Positions 27,005 to 37,105 of a stretch of 64,000 nt of DNA are shown here, piece after piece (position 1 is the first letter of the stretch; the number at the start of each line of letters is the position of its first letter). The stretch is from the NCBI GenBank assembly GCA_903835685.1, contig CAILNX010000022.1, forward strand, positions 19,974 to 83,973, given 5' to 3'. Under the pieces are notes generated by a model. It made no database searches. It was not told the origin of the DNA and saw only the letters and a program-made list of their open reading frames with translations. The position numbers and the translations under genes are program-made. This stretch comes from an uncultured delta proteobacterium. Lineage in GTDB: Bacteria > Desulfobacterota > Desulfovibrionia > Desulfovibrionales > Desulfovibrionaceae.

Positions 27005-29263
27005 ATGACCTTATCCTCTTCAATGATGGAAGAAAAAAAGAAACCCGGACTGGGCCGGTCCTGGCCGCGCGCCTTCACCTCGCACTGGGTGATCTTGAGT
27101 CTGGTCCTGGCCACCCTGGGATCGAGCGTGGGCTACAACCTCTTCCGGAACCACCGGGAGGCCCTGGAACAGGAGGAGGCCCGCCTGGCCGCCCAGGCCC
27201 GGGTCATCGAGGAGAACCTGGGCCATCTGCTCGGCAGCACGGACAAGGCCTTGCGGGAGGTCGCGGCCTCCCTGTCCAGGGACCTCGGGAGCGAGAGCGG
27301 CCCCGCCCGACTCAGCGAGGAAATCGGGATCATCGCCGGGAGCATGCCGGGCGTCAGCGTGGTCCAGGCCACCGACGCCCAGGGGACCATCCTCTTCAGC
27401 AGCCAGGCGCAGCTTCAGGGGCAGTCCCTGGCCTTCCGCGATTATTTTCAGCGGGCCAAGGGAATGAACAATCCGTCCCGGGTGTACCTCTCGCCGCCGC
27501 TCAAAAGCATCCGGGGCACCTGGAGCATGGTCCTGCACCGCAGCCTGCGCGGCCCGGGCGGGGATTTCGCCGGGGTGGTGGTGGCCGGGCTGGACTCCGG
27601 GTATTTCCAGACCCTGCTGGCCTCGGTGAACTACGCCCCGGACATGCGCACCGCCCTGGTGCACGGAGGCGGCCTGCTCTTTCTCGTGGACCCGGCCCGG
27701 GAGGGGGTCCAGGGAACGGACCTGTCCCAGCCCGGGTCCTTCTTCGCCCGGCACCTGGCCACGGGCCAAAGGGCCAGCGTGCTCACCGGCCGGACCAGGA
27801 CCACGAGTGAAGTGCGCATGATGGCCCAGCGCACCATCCGGCCTGTCGGCCTGTCCCTGGACGTCCCCCTGGTGGCGGCCGTGAGCCGGGATCTTTCGGC
27901 CATCACCGCGCCCTGGCGGGCCAACGCCCTGGGCCAGGGACTGCTTTTCGGCCTGGCCGTCCTGGCCGCCTCGGCCGCCCTGTTCTCCTTCCAGCGCCGC
28001 CAGCGCGCCTCCCTGGATCAGGCCGCCCTGGCCCAGACCCGGCTGCACGAGAGCGAGGTTCTGTTCCGGACCCTGTTCGAGCGCTCCTCCGAGGCCCTGC
28101 TGCTCCTGGCCGACGGCCGGTTCGTGGATTGCAACGAGGCCTCCCTGGCCATGCTGGGCCTGCTGGACAAGTCCCAGCTTTTGGGCCGCAGCCCGGCGGA
28201 GTTCTCCCCGGAATACCAGCCCGACGGCCGCCGCTCCGAGGAAAAGGCCGAAGACCTGATCGCCCAGACCGAGGAGGGCGGGACCCACCATTTCGAGTGG
28301 ACCCATCTGCGGGCCAGCGGCGAGCCCTTTATCGCCGAGGTGGGCCTGTCCCGCATCAGGCTGGGCGGGCGGCTCATGCTCCACGTGGCCTGGCGGGACA
28401 TCACCCGGCGCGCGGAACAGGAGCGGATCGTGCGCGAGGCCCGGGATCTCTTGGAGATCACCGTGGCCAAACGCACCGAGGAGCTGTCGGGCACCGTGGC
28501 CGCCCTGCGGGAGGCCCGCGACCAGGCCGAATCCGCCGGGCGGATGAAGATCGCCTTTCTGGCCGGGGTGAGCCACGAGCTGCGCACCCCTCTGAACCCG
28601 GTGCTCGGCATGCTCCAGTTGCTCCTGGACCAGAGCCCCCGGCCGGACCAGATGGAGTTCCTGCAGGGCGCCCTGTCCGGGGCCGAGCGGCTGCTCTCCA
28701 TGGTCAACGATCTGATCGAGCTGACCGGCCTGGAGGACGTGAAGGCCGCGACAGCCCCCATCGGCCTGGACGGGGTCCTGGACTTGTTCCGCCGGGAGAT
28801 CGGGGCCAAGGCCCGGGCCAAGGGCCTGGACCTGACCACGACCCTGGCCCCGGACTCCCCGGACATCATCACCACGGACCTGAATCTTTTGCGCCGGATG
28901 CTCCTGAACCTGGGCGACAACGCCGTGAAGTTCACCATCCGGGGCAGCGTGGGCCTTACGGTGTCCGTGTCCCGGACCGGGGCGGGGAGGGGCCTGGCCT
29001 GCTTCGCCGTGTCCGACACCGGAATCGGCCTGGCCCCGGACAAGGTCGAGGCCGTGGCCGCGGGCCTGACCCAGGGGGAGACCGGCCTGGCCCGCCAGTA
29101 CGGCGGCCTGGGCCTGGGCCTGGCCACGGTGCGCAAATGCCTGGACATCCTGGAGGGGACCCTGGAAGTGGAAAGCACCCCGGGCCAGGGCTCCATCTTC
29201 CGCCTCTGGCTGCCCGTGCATTTCTGCAGCCGGGAGGACTTGAGCGCCTGCCTGTTGGGGTAG
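27005..29263 (+). CDS. dCache-PAS sensor histidine kinase
   Basis: A 752-residue kinase. TM1 (HWVILSLVLATLGSSVGYNLF) leads to a periplasmic double-Cache domain to about residue 300, with family-like YAPDMRTALVHGGGLLFL and TIRPVGLSLDVPLVAAVSRD. TM2 (GLLFGLAVLAASAALFSF) is followed by a PAS domain (LFRTLFERSSEALLLL), a coiled coil and HisKA with His524 in [14 protein letters not shown]. HATPase has NLGDNAVKFT, DTGIGL and GLGLGLATVRKC. There is no receiver. Its sensor is paralogous to the kinase at 45767-47953 and to the GGDEF protein at 55898-57790. It overlaps nothing but starts 1 nt after the previous gene's stop, and an alternative ATG lies 18 nt downstream. Confidence 0.92.
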   Translation: MTLSSSMMEEKKKPGLGRSWPRAFTSHWVILSLVLATLGSSVGYNLFRNHREALEQEEARLAAQARVIEENLGHLLGSTDKALREVAASLSRDLGSESGPARLSEEIGIIAGSMPGVSVVQATDAQGTILFSSQAQLQGQSLAFRDYFQRAKGMNNPSRVYLSPPLKSIRGTWSMVLHRSLRGPGGDFAGVVVAGLDSGYFQTLLASVNYAPDMRTALVHGGGLLFLVDPAREGVQGTDLSQPGSFFARHLATGQRASVLTGRTRTTSEVRMMAQRTIRPVGLSLDVPLVAAVSRDLSAITAPWRANALGQGLLFGLAVLAASAALFSFQRRQRASLDQAALAQTRLHESEVLFRTLFERSSEALLLLADGRFVDCNEASLAMLGLLDKSQLLGRSPAEFSPEYQPDGRRSEEKAEDLIAQTEEGGTHHFEWTHLRASGEPFIAEVGLSRIRLGGRLMLHVAWRDITRRAEQERIVREARDLLEITVAKRTEELSGTVAALREARDQAESAGRMKIAFLAGVSHELRTPLNPVLGMLQLLLDQSPRPDQMEFLQGALSGAERLLSMVNDLIELTGLEDVKAATAPIGLDGVLDLFRREIGAKARAKGLDLTTTLAPDSPDIITTDLNLLRRMLLNLGDNAVKFTIRGSVGLTVSVSRTGAGRGLACFAVSDTGIGLAPDKVEAVAAGLTQGETGLARQYGGLGLGLATVRKCLDILEGTLEVESTPGQGSIFRLWLPVHFCSREDLSACLLG

Positions 29264-29297
29264 TGTCGAGTACGCGAAACAAGACAGGCCAAGAATG

Positions 29298-29326
29298 AAG
29301 AATAAGAATAATTATTTCTTATTCTT
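29298..29326. terminator. AT-rich bidirectional terminator between convergent kinases
   Basis: AAGAATAAGAA (29298-29308) pairs perfectly with TTCTTATTCTT (29316-29326) around a 7-nt loop. The stem's own A/T runs serve as the U-tract on both strands. It sits between the plus-strand kinase ending at 29263 and the minus-strand kinase ending at 29353. Confidence 0.65.
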
Positions 29327-29352
29327 GCGCGCTTGTGGGGGTCAATCGAGGG

Positions 29353-31896
29353 TCAGCGGACCGGCGGGTCCAGGGGCAGACGCACCGTGACCGTGGTCCC
29401 GGACTGCTCCGAGGTGTCCATGGCGATCCGGCCGCCCATGGTCCGGGTCATGATGGCCGCGCTGTAGGTGCCCAGGCCCGTGCCCCCGACCTTGTCGCAG
29501 GTGGCGTACTTCTCGAAGAAGCAGTCCCGCACCTGGACCGGAACCGGGTGGGGGTTGGTGATGGCCAGGACCAGATGGCCGTCCGCCACGGACAGGTCCA
29601 CGTCCACGAACTCGTCCGGGGCGTTGGCCTCCAGGGCGTTGCGCACAAGGTTCATGACCACGATGTCCAGGAGCAGGGGGTCGGTCGTCAGGGTCAGGCC
29701 CTGCTCCCGGCCCGCCGGGACCTGTTCGCGGATGCGCACCAGGCCGGGGTCCCGGCCCATGCCCAGAGCCAGCATGTCCGCGTTTTCCCTGGCCATCAGA
29801 ACCGGGTCGCAGTCCTTGGGAGTCATCCGGTAGGTCCCGGTCTCGATCTTGTGCATCTCCAGCGAACTGTTGATCTGGCTGAGCATCTTGCGGCTGGCCG
29901 TGGTCATCAGGCGGAGCATGGTGCGCTGGTCCGGGGTCAGGTTGTCGGCCGCCAGGAGCAGGACGGGGATGTTGATCAGCCCGGACAGGGGGGATTTCAA
30001 GTCGTGGCGGATGATGCGCTCCACGTCCTCCTTGATCCGCTCCAACTGCCGCAGTTCGGTGATGTCGTGGATGGAGGCCATGACCAGGGTTTTGGCCTGG
30101 TACTGGATGGGGCTGGTGTAAACGTCCACATCCCGGATTTCCCCGTTGGCCAGCCGGTGCCCGAAGCGGTAATGATTCTTTTCCGAACGGGAGGCCTTGG
30201 CCAGTTCCGGCAGGGCCTCTTCCTTGCCCAGGGCGTTGTTCAAGTCATAGATGAACATGCCCCGAAGCTGCTCGTACCCATACCCGTAGAAGGCCACGGC
30301 CGCCGGGTTGGCGTCCACGATGGCCCCGTCATTCGGGTCGATGATGAGCTTCACGGACTCCAGGCTGGTGAAAAAGGCCCGGTAGCGCTCCTCGCTCTCC
30401 CGCAGGTCCGCTTCGGCCTGCTTGCGCCAGGTGATGTCCCGGGCCGAGGCGTACAAATACACCCGGCCGTCCAGGGCCAGGCCCCGGGCATTGATCTCCA
30501 CGTCCAGGACCTGCCCGTCCCGATGCCGGTGCCGGGTCTCGAAGACTTTGGGGGAGCGGATGAGCGCTTCGATGGTCGGGGTCAGTTCCCGGGGCTGAAA
30601 CTGGATGTCCCAGTCGGCCACGTTTAAGGCCGCCGCCTCCTTCATGGTGTACCCGAGCATCCGGGCAAAGGACGGGCTGCACAGGAGCACATTTCCGCCC
30701 GTATCCAGGATGTGGATGCCGTCCGTGGCGTTCTCCAGCAGGGCCTGAAGCCGGGCGGATTCGGCCTTCAGGCTGCGCTCGGCCTGGTCCCGGGCCTGGC
30801 GGTCCCGGGCCAGAGATTCGGCCATGGCCGCAAAGGCCCCTTGCAGGGCCAGGACCTCCCGGCACCCGGTCAGGCCTCCGGTGGCCGGGAGCGGCTGGCC
30901 CTTGGCCACCAGGGCGGTCTCCCGCTCCAGGGTCTCCAGGCCCGAGGCCACCAGTTGGTTGGACAGAAAACCGCCGATGGCCAGGGCCAGGGCGGTGAGC
31001 ATAAGGATCAGGACCAGGAGGCGGCCGTAGACCGGCCAGACCTGTTCGGCCCAGGCCGGGGTGGGAATCCCGACCAGGACGCCCATATACCCGCTCTCCC
31101 CGTGTTCGGTCCAGAATTTGATGAAGGCGTAGGTAATGCTCTGGCCGGTCTTGTCCGGGATGGTGAAGGTCCCGGCGTTGTTCGCGCTTCCGGCGATGTT
31201 CGCCCAGGCCCGGATCGTCCGGCCCACCGGGGAGGCCTCCTGCCGGGGAAAGCGCAGAAGCCGGTCGCCCTGGTCGTTGTAGAGCAGAAAACGGGCGCCT
31301 GTGGGGGCGTTCAAGTCAGCGAAATACCGGTCGTATTCATCGAGGCGCAGGCCCATGAGGAGCACCCCGGCCACCTGGCCGTCCGGGTCCTTGACCGGCG
31401 CGACAAAGGGCAGCACGGTCAGGCCCGAGGCCCGGCCCACGGTAGTACGGGCCACGATGAACCGGGCCCCCTGCATGACCGCCCGGAACGAAGCCCGGTC
31501 GCTGTAATTGATGGAGGCGTTGCTGGTCGCCGAGGAAGCCCGCAGATACCCGTCCGGTCCTGCCAGAGTCAGGGAGGCGTATTGCGGGTTGGCAACCATG
31601 AGGCCCTGGAACTGCTCCTGAAGCGAGGCCGGGTCGCGGTCGGCCAGGCCGGGCTGGCTGGCCAGGGTCTCCAGCAGGGTCCGGGCGTGCAGGATCACAT
31701 CCTCGTGCTTGCCCCCGAAGTTGCGGGCCAGCTCCATGGCCTGGGCCGATACCGCGTCCTGCTCGGCCTTGAACTGCTCTCGGCCCAGGAAGAGCACGGC
31801 CACCAGCAGGGGGACCATGGCGCACAGGGTGGCCAGGCAGGCCAGGGAGCGCATGGAGCAGCGGGCGACAAAGCGGTTCAAAGGCCGAAGGGACAT
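29353..31896 (-). CDS. dCache-PAS-PAS sensor histidine kinase (HDLKSPL type)
   Basis: An 847-residue kinase. TM1 is at about 13-33 (SMRSLACLATLCAMVPLLVAVLFL); the dCache domain ([29 protein letters not shown] to GVLVGIPTPAWAEQ) is close to that of the hybrid kinase at 41985. TM2 is VYGRLLVLILMLTALALAIGGFL. Two PAS domains follow, then HisKA with the variant box HDLKSPLSG (His631) and HATPase (NLVRNALEAN, FFEKYATCDKVGGTGLGTYSA). No receiver. The box type resembles the kinase at 24409. The start MSLRPLNRF at 31896 has GAGGA 8 nt upstream and is preferred to the longer frame. The downstream end is marked by the AT-rich terminator. Confidence 0.9.
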   Translation of the reverse strand: MSLRPLNRFVARCSMRSLACLATLCAMVPLLVAVLFLGREQFKAEQDAVSAQAMELARNFGGKHEDVILHARTLLETLASQPGLADRDPASLQEQFQGLMVANPQYASLTLAGPDGYLRASSATSNASINYSDRASFRAVMQGARFIVARTTVGRASGLTVLPFVAPVKDPDGQVAGVLLMGLRLDEYDRYFADLNAPTGARFLLYNDQGDRLLRFPRQEASPVGRTIRAWANIAGSANNAGTFTIPDKTGQSITYAFIKFWTEHGESGYMGVLVGIPTPAWAEQVWPVYGRLLVLILMLTALALAIGGFLSNQLVASGLETLERETALVAKGQPLPATGGLTGCREVLALQGAFAAMAESLARDRQARDQAERSLKAESARLQALLENATDGIHILDTGGNVLLCSPSFARMLGYTMKEAAALNVADWDIQFQPRELTPTIEALIRSPKVFETRHRHRDGQVLDVEINARGLALDGRVYLYASARDITWRKQAEADLRESEERYRAFFTSLESVKLIIDPNDGAIVDANPAAVAFYGYGYEQLRGMFIYDLNNALGKEEALPELAKASRSEKNHYRFGHRLANGEIRDVDVYTSPIQYQAKTLVMASIHDITELRQLERIKEDVERIIRHDLKSPLSGLINIPVLLLAADNLTPDQRTMLRLMTTASRKMLSQINSSLEMHKIETGTYRMTPKDCDPVLMARENADMLALGMGRDPGLVRIREQVPAGREQGLTLTTDPLLLDIVVMNLVRNALEANAPDEFVDVDLSVADGHLVLAITNPHPVPVQVRDCFFEKYATCDKVGGTGLGTYSAAIMTRTMGGRIAMDTSEQSGTTVTVRLPLDPPVR

Positions 31897-31936
31897 GAAT
31901 AAATCCTCGATAGACGTGCGCGTGCGGCAGCGGAAT

Positions 31937-34585
31937 CTACTCTCCGATATGCGCGCCAATGGCCGACATGAGCTGGGCGATGTCCACGGGCTTGGCCAGA
32001 TAGTCGTTGCAGCCAGCCGCCAGATAGGTTTCTTGATCGCCTTTCATGGCGTGGGCTGTCAAGGCGATAATGGGTACGTCCCGCTTGGACTCTCCGGCCT
32101 GCCCGGCCCGGATGCGGCTGGTGGCCTCCATGCCGTCCATGACCGGCATCTGCATGTCCATGAGCACGGCGTCGATGTCCTCCCTGGCCAGGACCTCCAG
32201 GGCCTCCTTGCCGTTCCGGGCGGTGAAGACCACCTGCTTCTGCCTCTCCAGAATGCGGCTGGTGCCAAAGAGGTTGATCTGTTCGTCCTCGACCAGGAGG
32301 ATGCGGGCCTGAAAGGGGCAGGCGGGCGAGGGGGACTTCCGGGCTTCCGGGAGCGGGGCCTGGTCCGCCTGGACCAGGGGGACCTCGATGGCCACGGTGG
32401 TGCCCTGGCCCGGCGTACTGCTCAAGGAGATGCTCCCACCCATGAGCTTGGCCATGCGTTCGGCCAGGCCCAGGCCCAGGCCCGTGCCCCCGTACCGGCG
32501 GGTGAAGGACCCGTCGGCCTGGGTGAAGGGCTCGAAAATGCGGGCCAACTGGTCCGGGGCGATGCCGATGCCGGTGTCGGCCACCGTGAAGCGCAGGGTC
32601 CGGCCTAAAGGGTCCGGGTCCACGGTCAGGGTGATGCCGCCGGTGTCCGTAAACTTGACCGCGTTGCCCAGGAGATTGAAGAGCACCTGGCGCAGGCGGA
32701 TGTCGTCCCCGAGCAGGATGTCGGGCAGGCTCTCATCCACCCGGCAGTCCACGTAGAGCTCCTTCTGGGCCGCCTGGGGGGCGAAGATGGCCTGGATGGT
32801 GGAGACCAGGTCGCGGATGGAGTACGCGGTTTCGAACAGCTCGAATTTCCCGGCCTCGATCTTGGAGAGGTCCAGGATGTCGTTTAAGATGGTCAGGAGG
32901 TTGCGGCCGGATTGGGCGGCCAGGACCACCAGTTCGCGCTGGGCCGGTTTGAGCTGGTCGTGCTCCAGAACCTGGAGCAGGCCCAGGACCCCGTTCAAGG
33001 GGGTCCGGATCTCGTGGCTCATGTTGGCCAGGAACTGCGATTTGACCTTGTTTCCCAGCTCGGCCCGGTCCTTGGCCTCCAGCAGGGCCTCCTGGGCCTT
33101 TTTCCGGTCGGTGATGTCCCGGTTGCTGGCCCTGCGGCCCAGGGAGACCCCGTCGGGCCGGAAGATGGGCAGGCAGTGGTGGCTGATCCACACGATGTGC
33201 CCGTCTCGGCGCCTGATCCTGAAATCCAGTTCGCAGACCCCGATGTGCTCGAAATCCACCTCGTGCACGTGGCCGTTGAAAATCCCCTGGTCCTCCGGGA
33301 GGATGATGCTCCGGATGAGTTCGGGATCGTCCTTGAACTGCTGGACGGTGTATCCGGTGATGGCCAGGCAGGACGGGGACATCCAGACCAGGCGGCCGTC
33401 CGGGGCGCGCCAGTATTCCCAGTCGTAGGTGTGGTCGGCCACGGTGCGGAGTTTTTCCTCGCTCAAGGCCAGGGCGGCCGTGGCCTCCTGGCGCTCGGCC
33501 TCCCGGCCCCGGATGGACGTGCGCATCTCCTCAAAGGCCTTGGCCAGGAGCCCGGTCTCCCCGTCCTCTCCCGAGATGGACAGGGGCGGCGGATCGTCGC
33601 CCTGGCCAAAGGCCTTGGCCGCCTGGGCCAGGGTCTCCAGGTCCCGGGCGATGGCCGTCCCGCCCAGGACCCAGGTGGCGGCCAGGGCCAGGAGCACGGC
33701 CAGGGCCAGGGAGCCCAGGTTCCAGATCAGGTTCGCGCGGGCCTCGGCAAAGATGGTCTCCTTGGGAATTCCGGTGAACATGTACATGTAGGGCTCGGCC
33801 GCCGGATCAAGGCGCAATTGGGCGTAGGCCACCATGCGGATGGTCCCGTCGGAATTGACCTGCTCCAGGAAGCCGCCGCCCTTGCCGCTGGCCGCCGAGG
33901 CGAAATTTTTGGTCTGGACCGGCGCGCCCACGGGGCTGGACTGGTCGTCCGCCGGATAGCGGTACAGCCGCGCGCCCTGGCGGTCGGCAATGCCGAAGTA
34001 GGAGCCCTGCGGCAGTTTGACGTCCTCGAACAGGCGGCCGTAGTGCTCCAGCTTGATGCTGATGGTGAGCACCCCGCAGAGATGGCCCGAATCGTCGTAC
34101 ACGGGCTGGGCAAAGGGGAAGATGGGGACCGGGGTGACCCGGCCCACCGTGTATTCGCCCAGGGTGAATTCGCCGTTGGCCATGGCCGCCTGGATAAAGG
34201 TCCGGTCGGCATAATTGGCCGGGACCAGGGGCAGGCCCGAGGAAATGGCGTCCCCGCGCAGGTTCAGGAGCAGGAGGCTGCCGTAGATCGGATTGGCTTT
34301 CAGCACCGAGGCCAGGATGGTGGTGCTGGCCGGGATGTCCTGTTGCCGTATGGCCGGCATCAGGGCCAGGGTGTGCAGGATGGTCCGGGTCGCGGAGGTG
34401 ACCCCGACCTGGACCTCGCTGAAGTTCTTGACGGTCAGCCGGGCCTCTTTTTCGGCCCCGTCCAGGGAGCGCCTGGTCTGGGCCACTCCGTTGAAGAGAA
34501 TGATCAGCAGGGCGGGCAGGGAGGCGGTCAGGACCAGGAACAACAGTTTCTTTCGGATGGTCCCGCGAAAAAGGTCCCTCAGCAT
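31937..34585 (-). CDS. dCache-HAMP-PAS hybrid histidine kinase
   Basis: An 882-residue hybrid kinase. TM1 is at about 12-32 (KKLLFLVLTASLPALLIILF), the double-Cache domain extends to about 280, and TM2 (LIWNLGSLALAVLLALAATWVL) leads to a HAMP segment. The PAS domain begins TVADHTYDWEYWRAPDGRL, nearly the same as in the hybrid kinase at 37106. HisKA carries His524 in [11 protein letters not shown]; HATPase has NLLGNAVKFT, DTGIGIAPDQLARIFEPF and GTGLGLGLAERMA. The receiver has Asp810 in MDMQMPVMDG and ends NDYLAKPVDI. It lies 40 nt upstream of the kinase ending at 29353, so they could be one unit. Divergent from the kinase at 34822 across a palindrome. Confidence 0.93.
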   Translation of the reverse strand: MLRDLFRGTIRKKLLFLVLTASLPALLIILFNGVAQTRRSLDGAEKEARLTVKNFSEVQVGVTSATRTILHTLALMPAIRQQDIPASTTILASVLKANPIYGSLLLLNLRGDAISSGLPLVPANYADRTFIQAAMANGEFTLGEYTVGRVTPVPIFPFAQPVYDDSGHLCGVLTISIKLEHYGRLFEDVKLPQGSYFGIADRQGARLYRYPADDQSSPVGAPVQTKNFASAASGKGGGFLEQVNSDGTIRMVAYAQLRLDPAAEPYMYMFTGIPKETIFAEARANLIWNLGSLALAVLLALAATWVLGGTAIARDLETLAQAAKAFGQGDDPPPLSISGEDGETGLLAKAFEEMRTSIRGREAERQEATAALALSEEKLRTVADHTYDWEYWRAPDGRLVWMSPSCLAITGYTVQQFKDDPELIRSIILPEDQGIFNGHVHEVDFEHIGVCELDFRIRRRDGHIVWISHHCLPIFRPDGVSLGRRASNRDITDRKKAQEALLEAKDRAELGNKVKSQFLANMSHEIRTPLNGVLGLLQVLEHDQLKPAQRELVVLAAQSGRNLLTILNDILDLSKIEAGKFELFETAYSIRDLVSTIQAIFAPQAAQKELYVDCRVDESLPDILLGDDIRLRQVLFNLLGNAVKFTDTGGITLTVDPDPLGRTLRFTVADTGIGIAPDQLARIFEPFTQADGSFTRRYGGTGLGLGLAERMAKLMGGSISLSSTPGQGTTVAIEVPLVQADQAPLPEARKSPSPACPFQARILLVEDEQINLFGTSRILERQKQVVFTARNGKEALEVLAREDIDAVLMDMQMPVMDGMEATSRIRAGQAGESKRDVPIIALTAHAMKGDQETYLAAGCNDYLAKPVDIAQLMSAIGAHIGE

Positions 34586-34675
34586 GTTCTTTTCCTCATG
34601 GGGGAAATGATAATACGGCCGTCCCTGATGTGAAGTCCTCGGTCAAGAGTATTTGCCTGTCATCGGAGAGAAGAG

Positions 34676-34691
34676 TCAATAAATTTATTGA
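34676..34691. promoter_or_regulatory. 16-bp AT-rich perfect palindrome between divergent kinases
   Basis: TCAATAAATTTATTGA reads the same on both strands. It stands out as AT-rich in a GC-rich intergenic gap of 236 bp and lies about 90 nt from the minus-strand start and 130 nt from the plus-strand start. It is a plausible operator for coordinated control of both hybrid kinase genes; the regulator is unknown. Confidence 0.5.
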
Positions 34692-34821
34692 TCGCGGGCG
34701 GCTGCCTCGGTCCCGCCCCTGGGGTTGCCATTCCCCTTGACTCGGGCCATAACCAAAAAAATGGGGGCGGGCGAGGACCCTTGGGGAGGATTTTCCGGCA
34801 ACCTGAACAGCGGGTGGGGCT

Positions 34822-37083
34822 ATGGGCCTTGGGAACATATGGGGTGCGCGCCACCTGACCGTGCGCTTCCGGCTGGCCGGCCTGGTGCTGGCCTGTCTGC
34901 TGCCCGTGGCCGTGGCCATGGGCGTGCTGGTGGCCACCACCTATCAGGAAAAACGGGAGCTGATCTCCCGGCACATGCTGGAGACCGCGCGCACCTTAAC
35001 CCTGGTCGTGGACCGGGAGATGGACGGGGCCCTGTCCACCTTGAAGGCCCTGGCCACCTCGCCCTCCCTGGCCCAGGGCGATTTCGTCGAATTCCGCGCC
35101 CAGGCCCGGGATATCCTGGCCGACTATCCGGACGCGGACATCATCCTGGCCGACGCCACGGGCCAGCAACTGGTCAATACCTATCTGCCCCTGGGTTCCC
35201 CCCTTCCCCGGCGCAATGTCCCGGATCGGGTCCGCCGCCTCTTCTCCACGGGCAAGCCGAGCGTCAGCGGGCTGTTCAAGGGCGCGGTCACCGGGCGGTT
35301 GCTGGTCAGCCTGGACGTCCCGGTGCGGCGCGACGGCCGGGTGGTCCAGGACCTGGCCATGACCCTGCCGGTGGACCACCTGGTGGAGGCCCTCTCCCTG
35401 CCCAAGCTCCCGCCCGAATGGGTGGCCACCATCCTGGACGACAGCAACGCCGTGGTGGCCCGGACCCAGAACCAGGAACAGTTCGTCGGCAGGCAGGCGG
35501 AGATGCCCGTTCTGGCGCAGCACCTGAAGCTGGCCCCGGAAGGGGAGCTGGAGGCCATGGGCCTGGCCGGGGTTCCGATTTTCGCGAGCTACAGCCAGTC
35601 CGCGGCCTCGGGCTGGACCGTGGCCTTGAGCGTGCCCAAGGCCCTGATCATGCGGGACCTCTGGCAGTGGCTGTCCTGGACCCTGGGGGGCACGGTCCTC
35701 CTGGCCGTCCTGGGCGTGGGCGTGGCCCTGCTCCTGGGGAACAAGATCGCGGTCTCGATCCAGGCCCTGATCGCCCCGGCCCTGGCCCTGGGCCGGGGGG
35801 AGCCGGTGCGGGTCGGCCACCTGGGGCTCAGGGAGACCAACGAGGTGGCCGAGGCCCTGGTCAAGGCATCCAGTCTCCTCCAGCAGCGCTCGGCCGAGGC
35901 CCGGGGCAAGGAGGAGGCCGAGGCCGCCAACCAGGCCAAATCCGAATTTCTGGCCAACATGAGCCATGAAATCCGCACCCCCATGAACGGGGTGCTGGGC
36001 ATGCTCCAACTCCTCCTGCTCACCCCCCTGGACGAGGAGCAGAAGGAGCACGTGGACCTGGCCTTGAAAAGCGGCCTGAATCTCCTGGGCCTGATCAACG
36101 ACATCCTGGACTTCTCCAAGGTCGAGGCGGGCAAGGTGGAGCTGGCCGAGGCCCCGGTGGTCCTGTCCGAGTTGTGCCGCTCCATTCCCAGCATCTTCCG
36201 GGAGCAGGTCACCAGCAAGGGCCTGTCCCTGTCCCTGGACGTCGCGCCGGAGGTCCCGGAGGTCATCATCGCGGACGCCGGGCGTATCCGGCAGGTGCTT
36301 TTCAATCTGATCGGCAACGCCATGAAGTTCACCGAGCGCGGCGGGGTCACGCTGCACATCGCCCCGGGCGGGAGGGTCGGGGCGGATCGCATGCGGCTCT
36401 GCTTCACGGTCTCGGACACCGGCATCGGCATCCCGGCCGAGCGCATCGCCGACCTCTTCAACCCCTTCACCCAGGTCGACGGCTCCCTGACCCGCAAGCA
36501 CCAGGGCACGGGCCTGGGCCTGTCCATCGTGAAGCGGCTGGTCGAACTCATGGGCGGCACGGTGGGCATCGAGAGCCGGGTGGGGGAGGGCACCAGCGTG
36601 CGCTGCGAGATCCTGGTCGGCCTGCCCCCGGGCCAATCCCTGGACCAGGCCTCTCCTTCGGCCCAGGCCGACGCGCCCAAATTCCTCTGGACCGGGCTCA
36701 AGTTCCTCCTGGTCGAGGACGAGGCCGTGAACCAGAACATCGCCCGGACCCTGCTGAAAAAATTCGGGGCCGAGGTGGTCTGCGCGGGCAACGGGGCCGA
36801 GGCCATCGCGGCCCTGGCCAAGGAGCCTTTCGATTGCGTGCTCATGGACGTGCAGATGCCGGTGCTGGACGGGGTCGCGGCCACCCGGCGCATCCGGGCC
36901 GGAGCGGCCGGGTCGGACCGGGAGGATGTCCCCATCGTGGCCCTGACCGCCCACGCCATGGCCGGAGACCGGGAGATATTCCTGGACGCCGGGATGGACG
37001 ACTACATCGCCAAGCCCATTGTCTTCGCGGCCCTGCAGGAGACCGTGGCCCGGGCCATGGCCCGGCGGGCCAGGGGCCTGTGA
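34822..37083 (+). CDS. Cache-type hybrid histidine kinase
   Basis: A 753-residue hybrid kinase. TM1 is [24 protein letters not shown]; the periplasmic dCache ([23 protein letters not shown] to [16 protein letters not shown]) ends before TM2 ([19 protein letters not shown]). It lacks a PAS domain, so the input goes straight through a HAMP-like segment to HisKA, with His382 in [16 protein letters not shown]. HATPase has [28 protein letters not shown] and [13 protein letters not shown]; the receiver has Asp676 in [11 protein letters not shown]. It is divergent from the kinase at 31937. The next hybrid kinase starts about 23 nt after its stop, and the two are probably co-transcribed. Confidence 0.93.
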   Translation: MGLGNIWGARHLTVRFRLAGLVLACLLPVAVAMGVLVATTYQEKRELISRHMLETARTLTLVVDREMDGALSTLKALATSPSLAQGDFVEFRAQARDILADYPDADIILADATGQQLVNTYLPLGSPLPRRNVPDRVRRLFSTGKPSVSGLFKGAVTGRLLVSLDVPVRRDGRVVQDLAMTLPVDHLVEALSLPKLPPEWVATILDDSNAVVARTQNQEQFVGRQAEMPVLAQHLKLAPEGELEAMGLAGVPIFASYSQSAASGWTVALSVPKALIMRDLWQWLSWTLGGTVLLAVLGVGVALLLGNKIAVSIQALIAPALALGRGEPVRVGHLGLRETNEVAEALVKASSLLQQRSAEARGKEEAEAANQAKSEFLANMSHEIRTPMNGVLGMLQLLLLTPLDEEQKEHVDLALKSGLNLLGLINDILDFSKVEAGKVELAEAPVVLSELCRSIPSIFREQVTSKGLSLSLDVAPEVPEVIIADAGRIRQVLFNLIGNAMKFTERGGVTLHIAPGGRVGADRMRLCFTVSDTGIGIPAERIADLFNPFTQVDGSLTRKHQGTGLGLSIVKRLVELMGGTVGIESRVGEGTSVRCEILVGLPPGQSLDQASPSAQADAPKFLWTGLKFLLVEDEAVNQNIARTLLKKFGAEVVCAGNGAEAIAALAKEPFDCVLMDVQMPVLDGVAATRRIRAGAAGSDREDVPIVALTAHAMAGDREIFLDAGMDDYIAKPIVFAALQETVARAMARRARGL

Positions 37084-37105
37084 GGGGCTGGCCAGGGGCT
37101 GTGCC

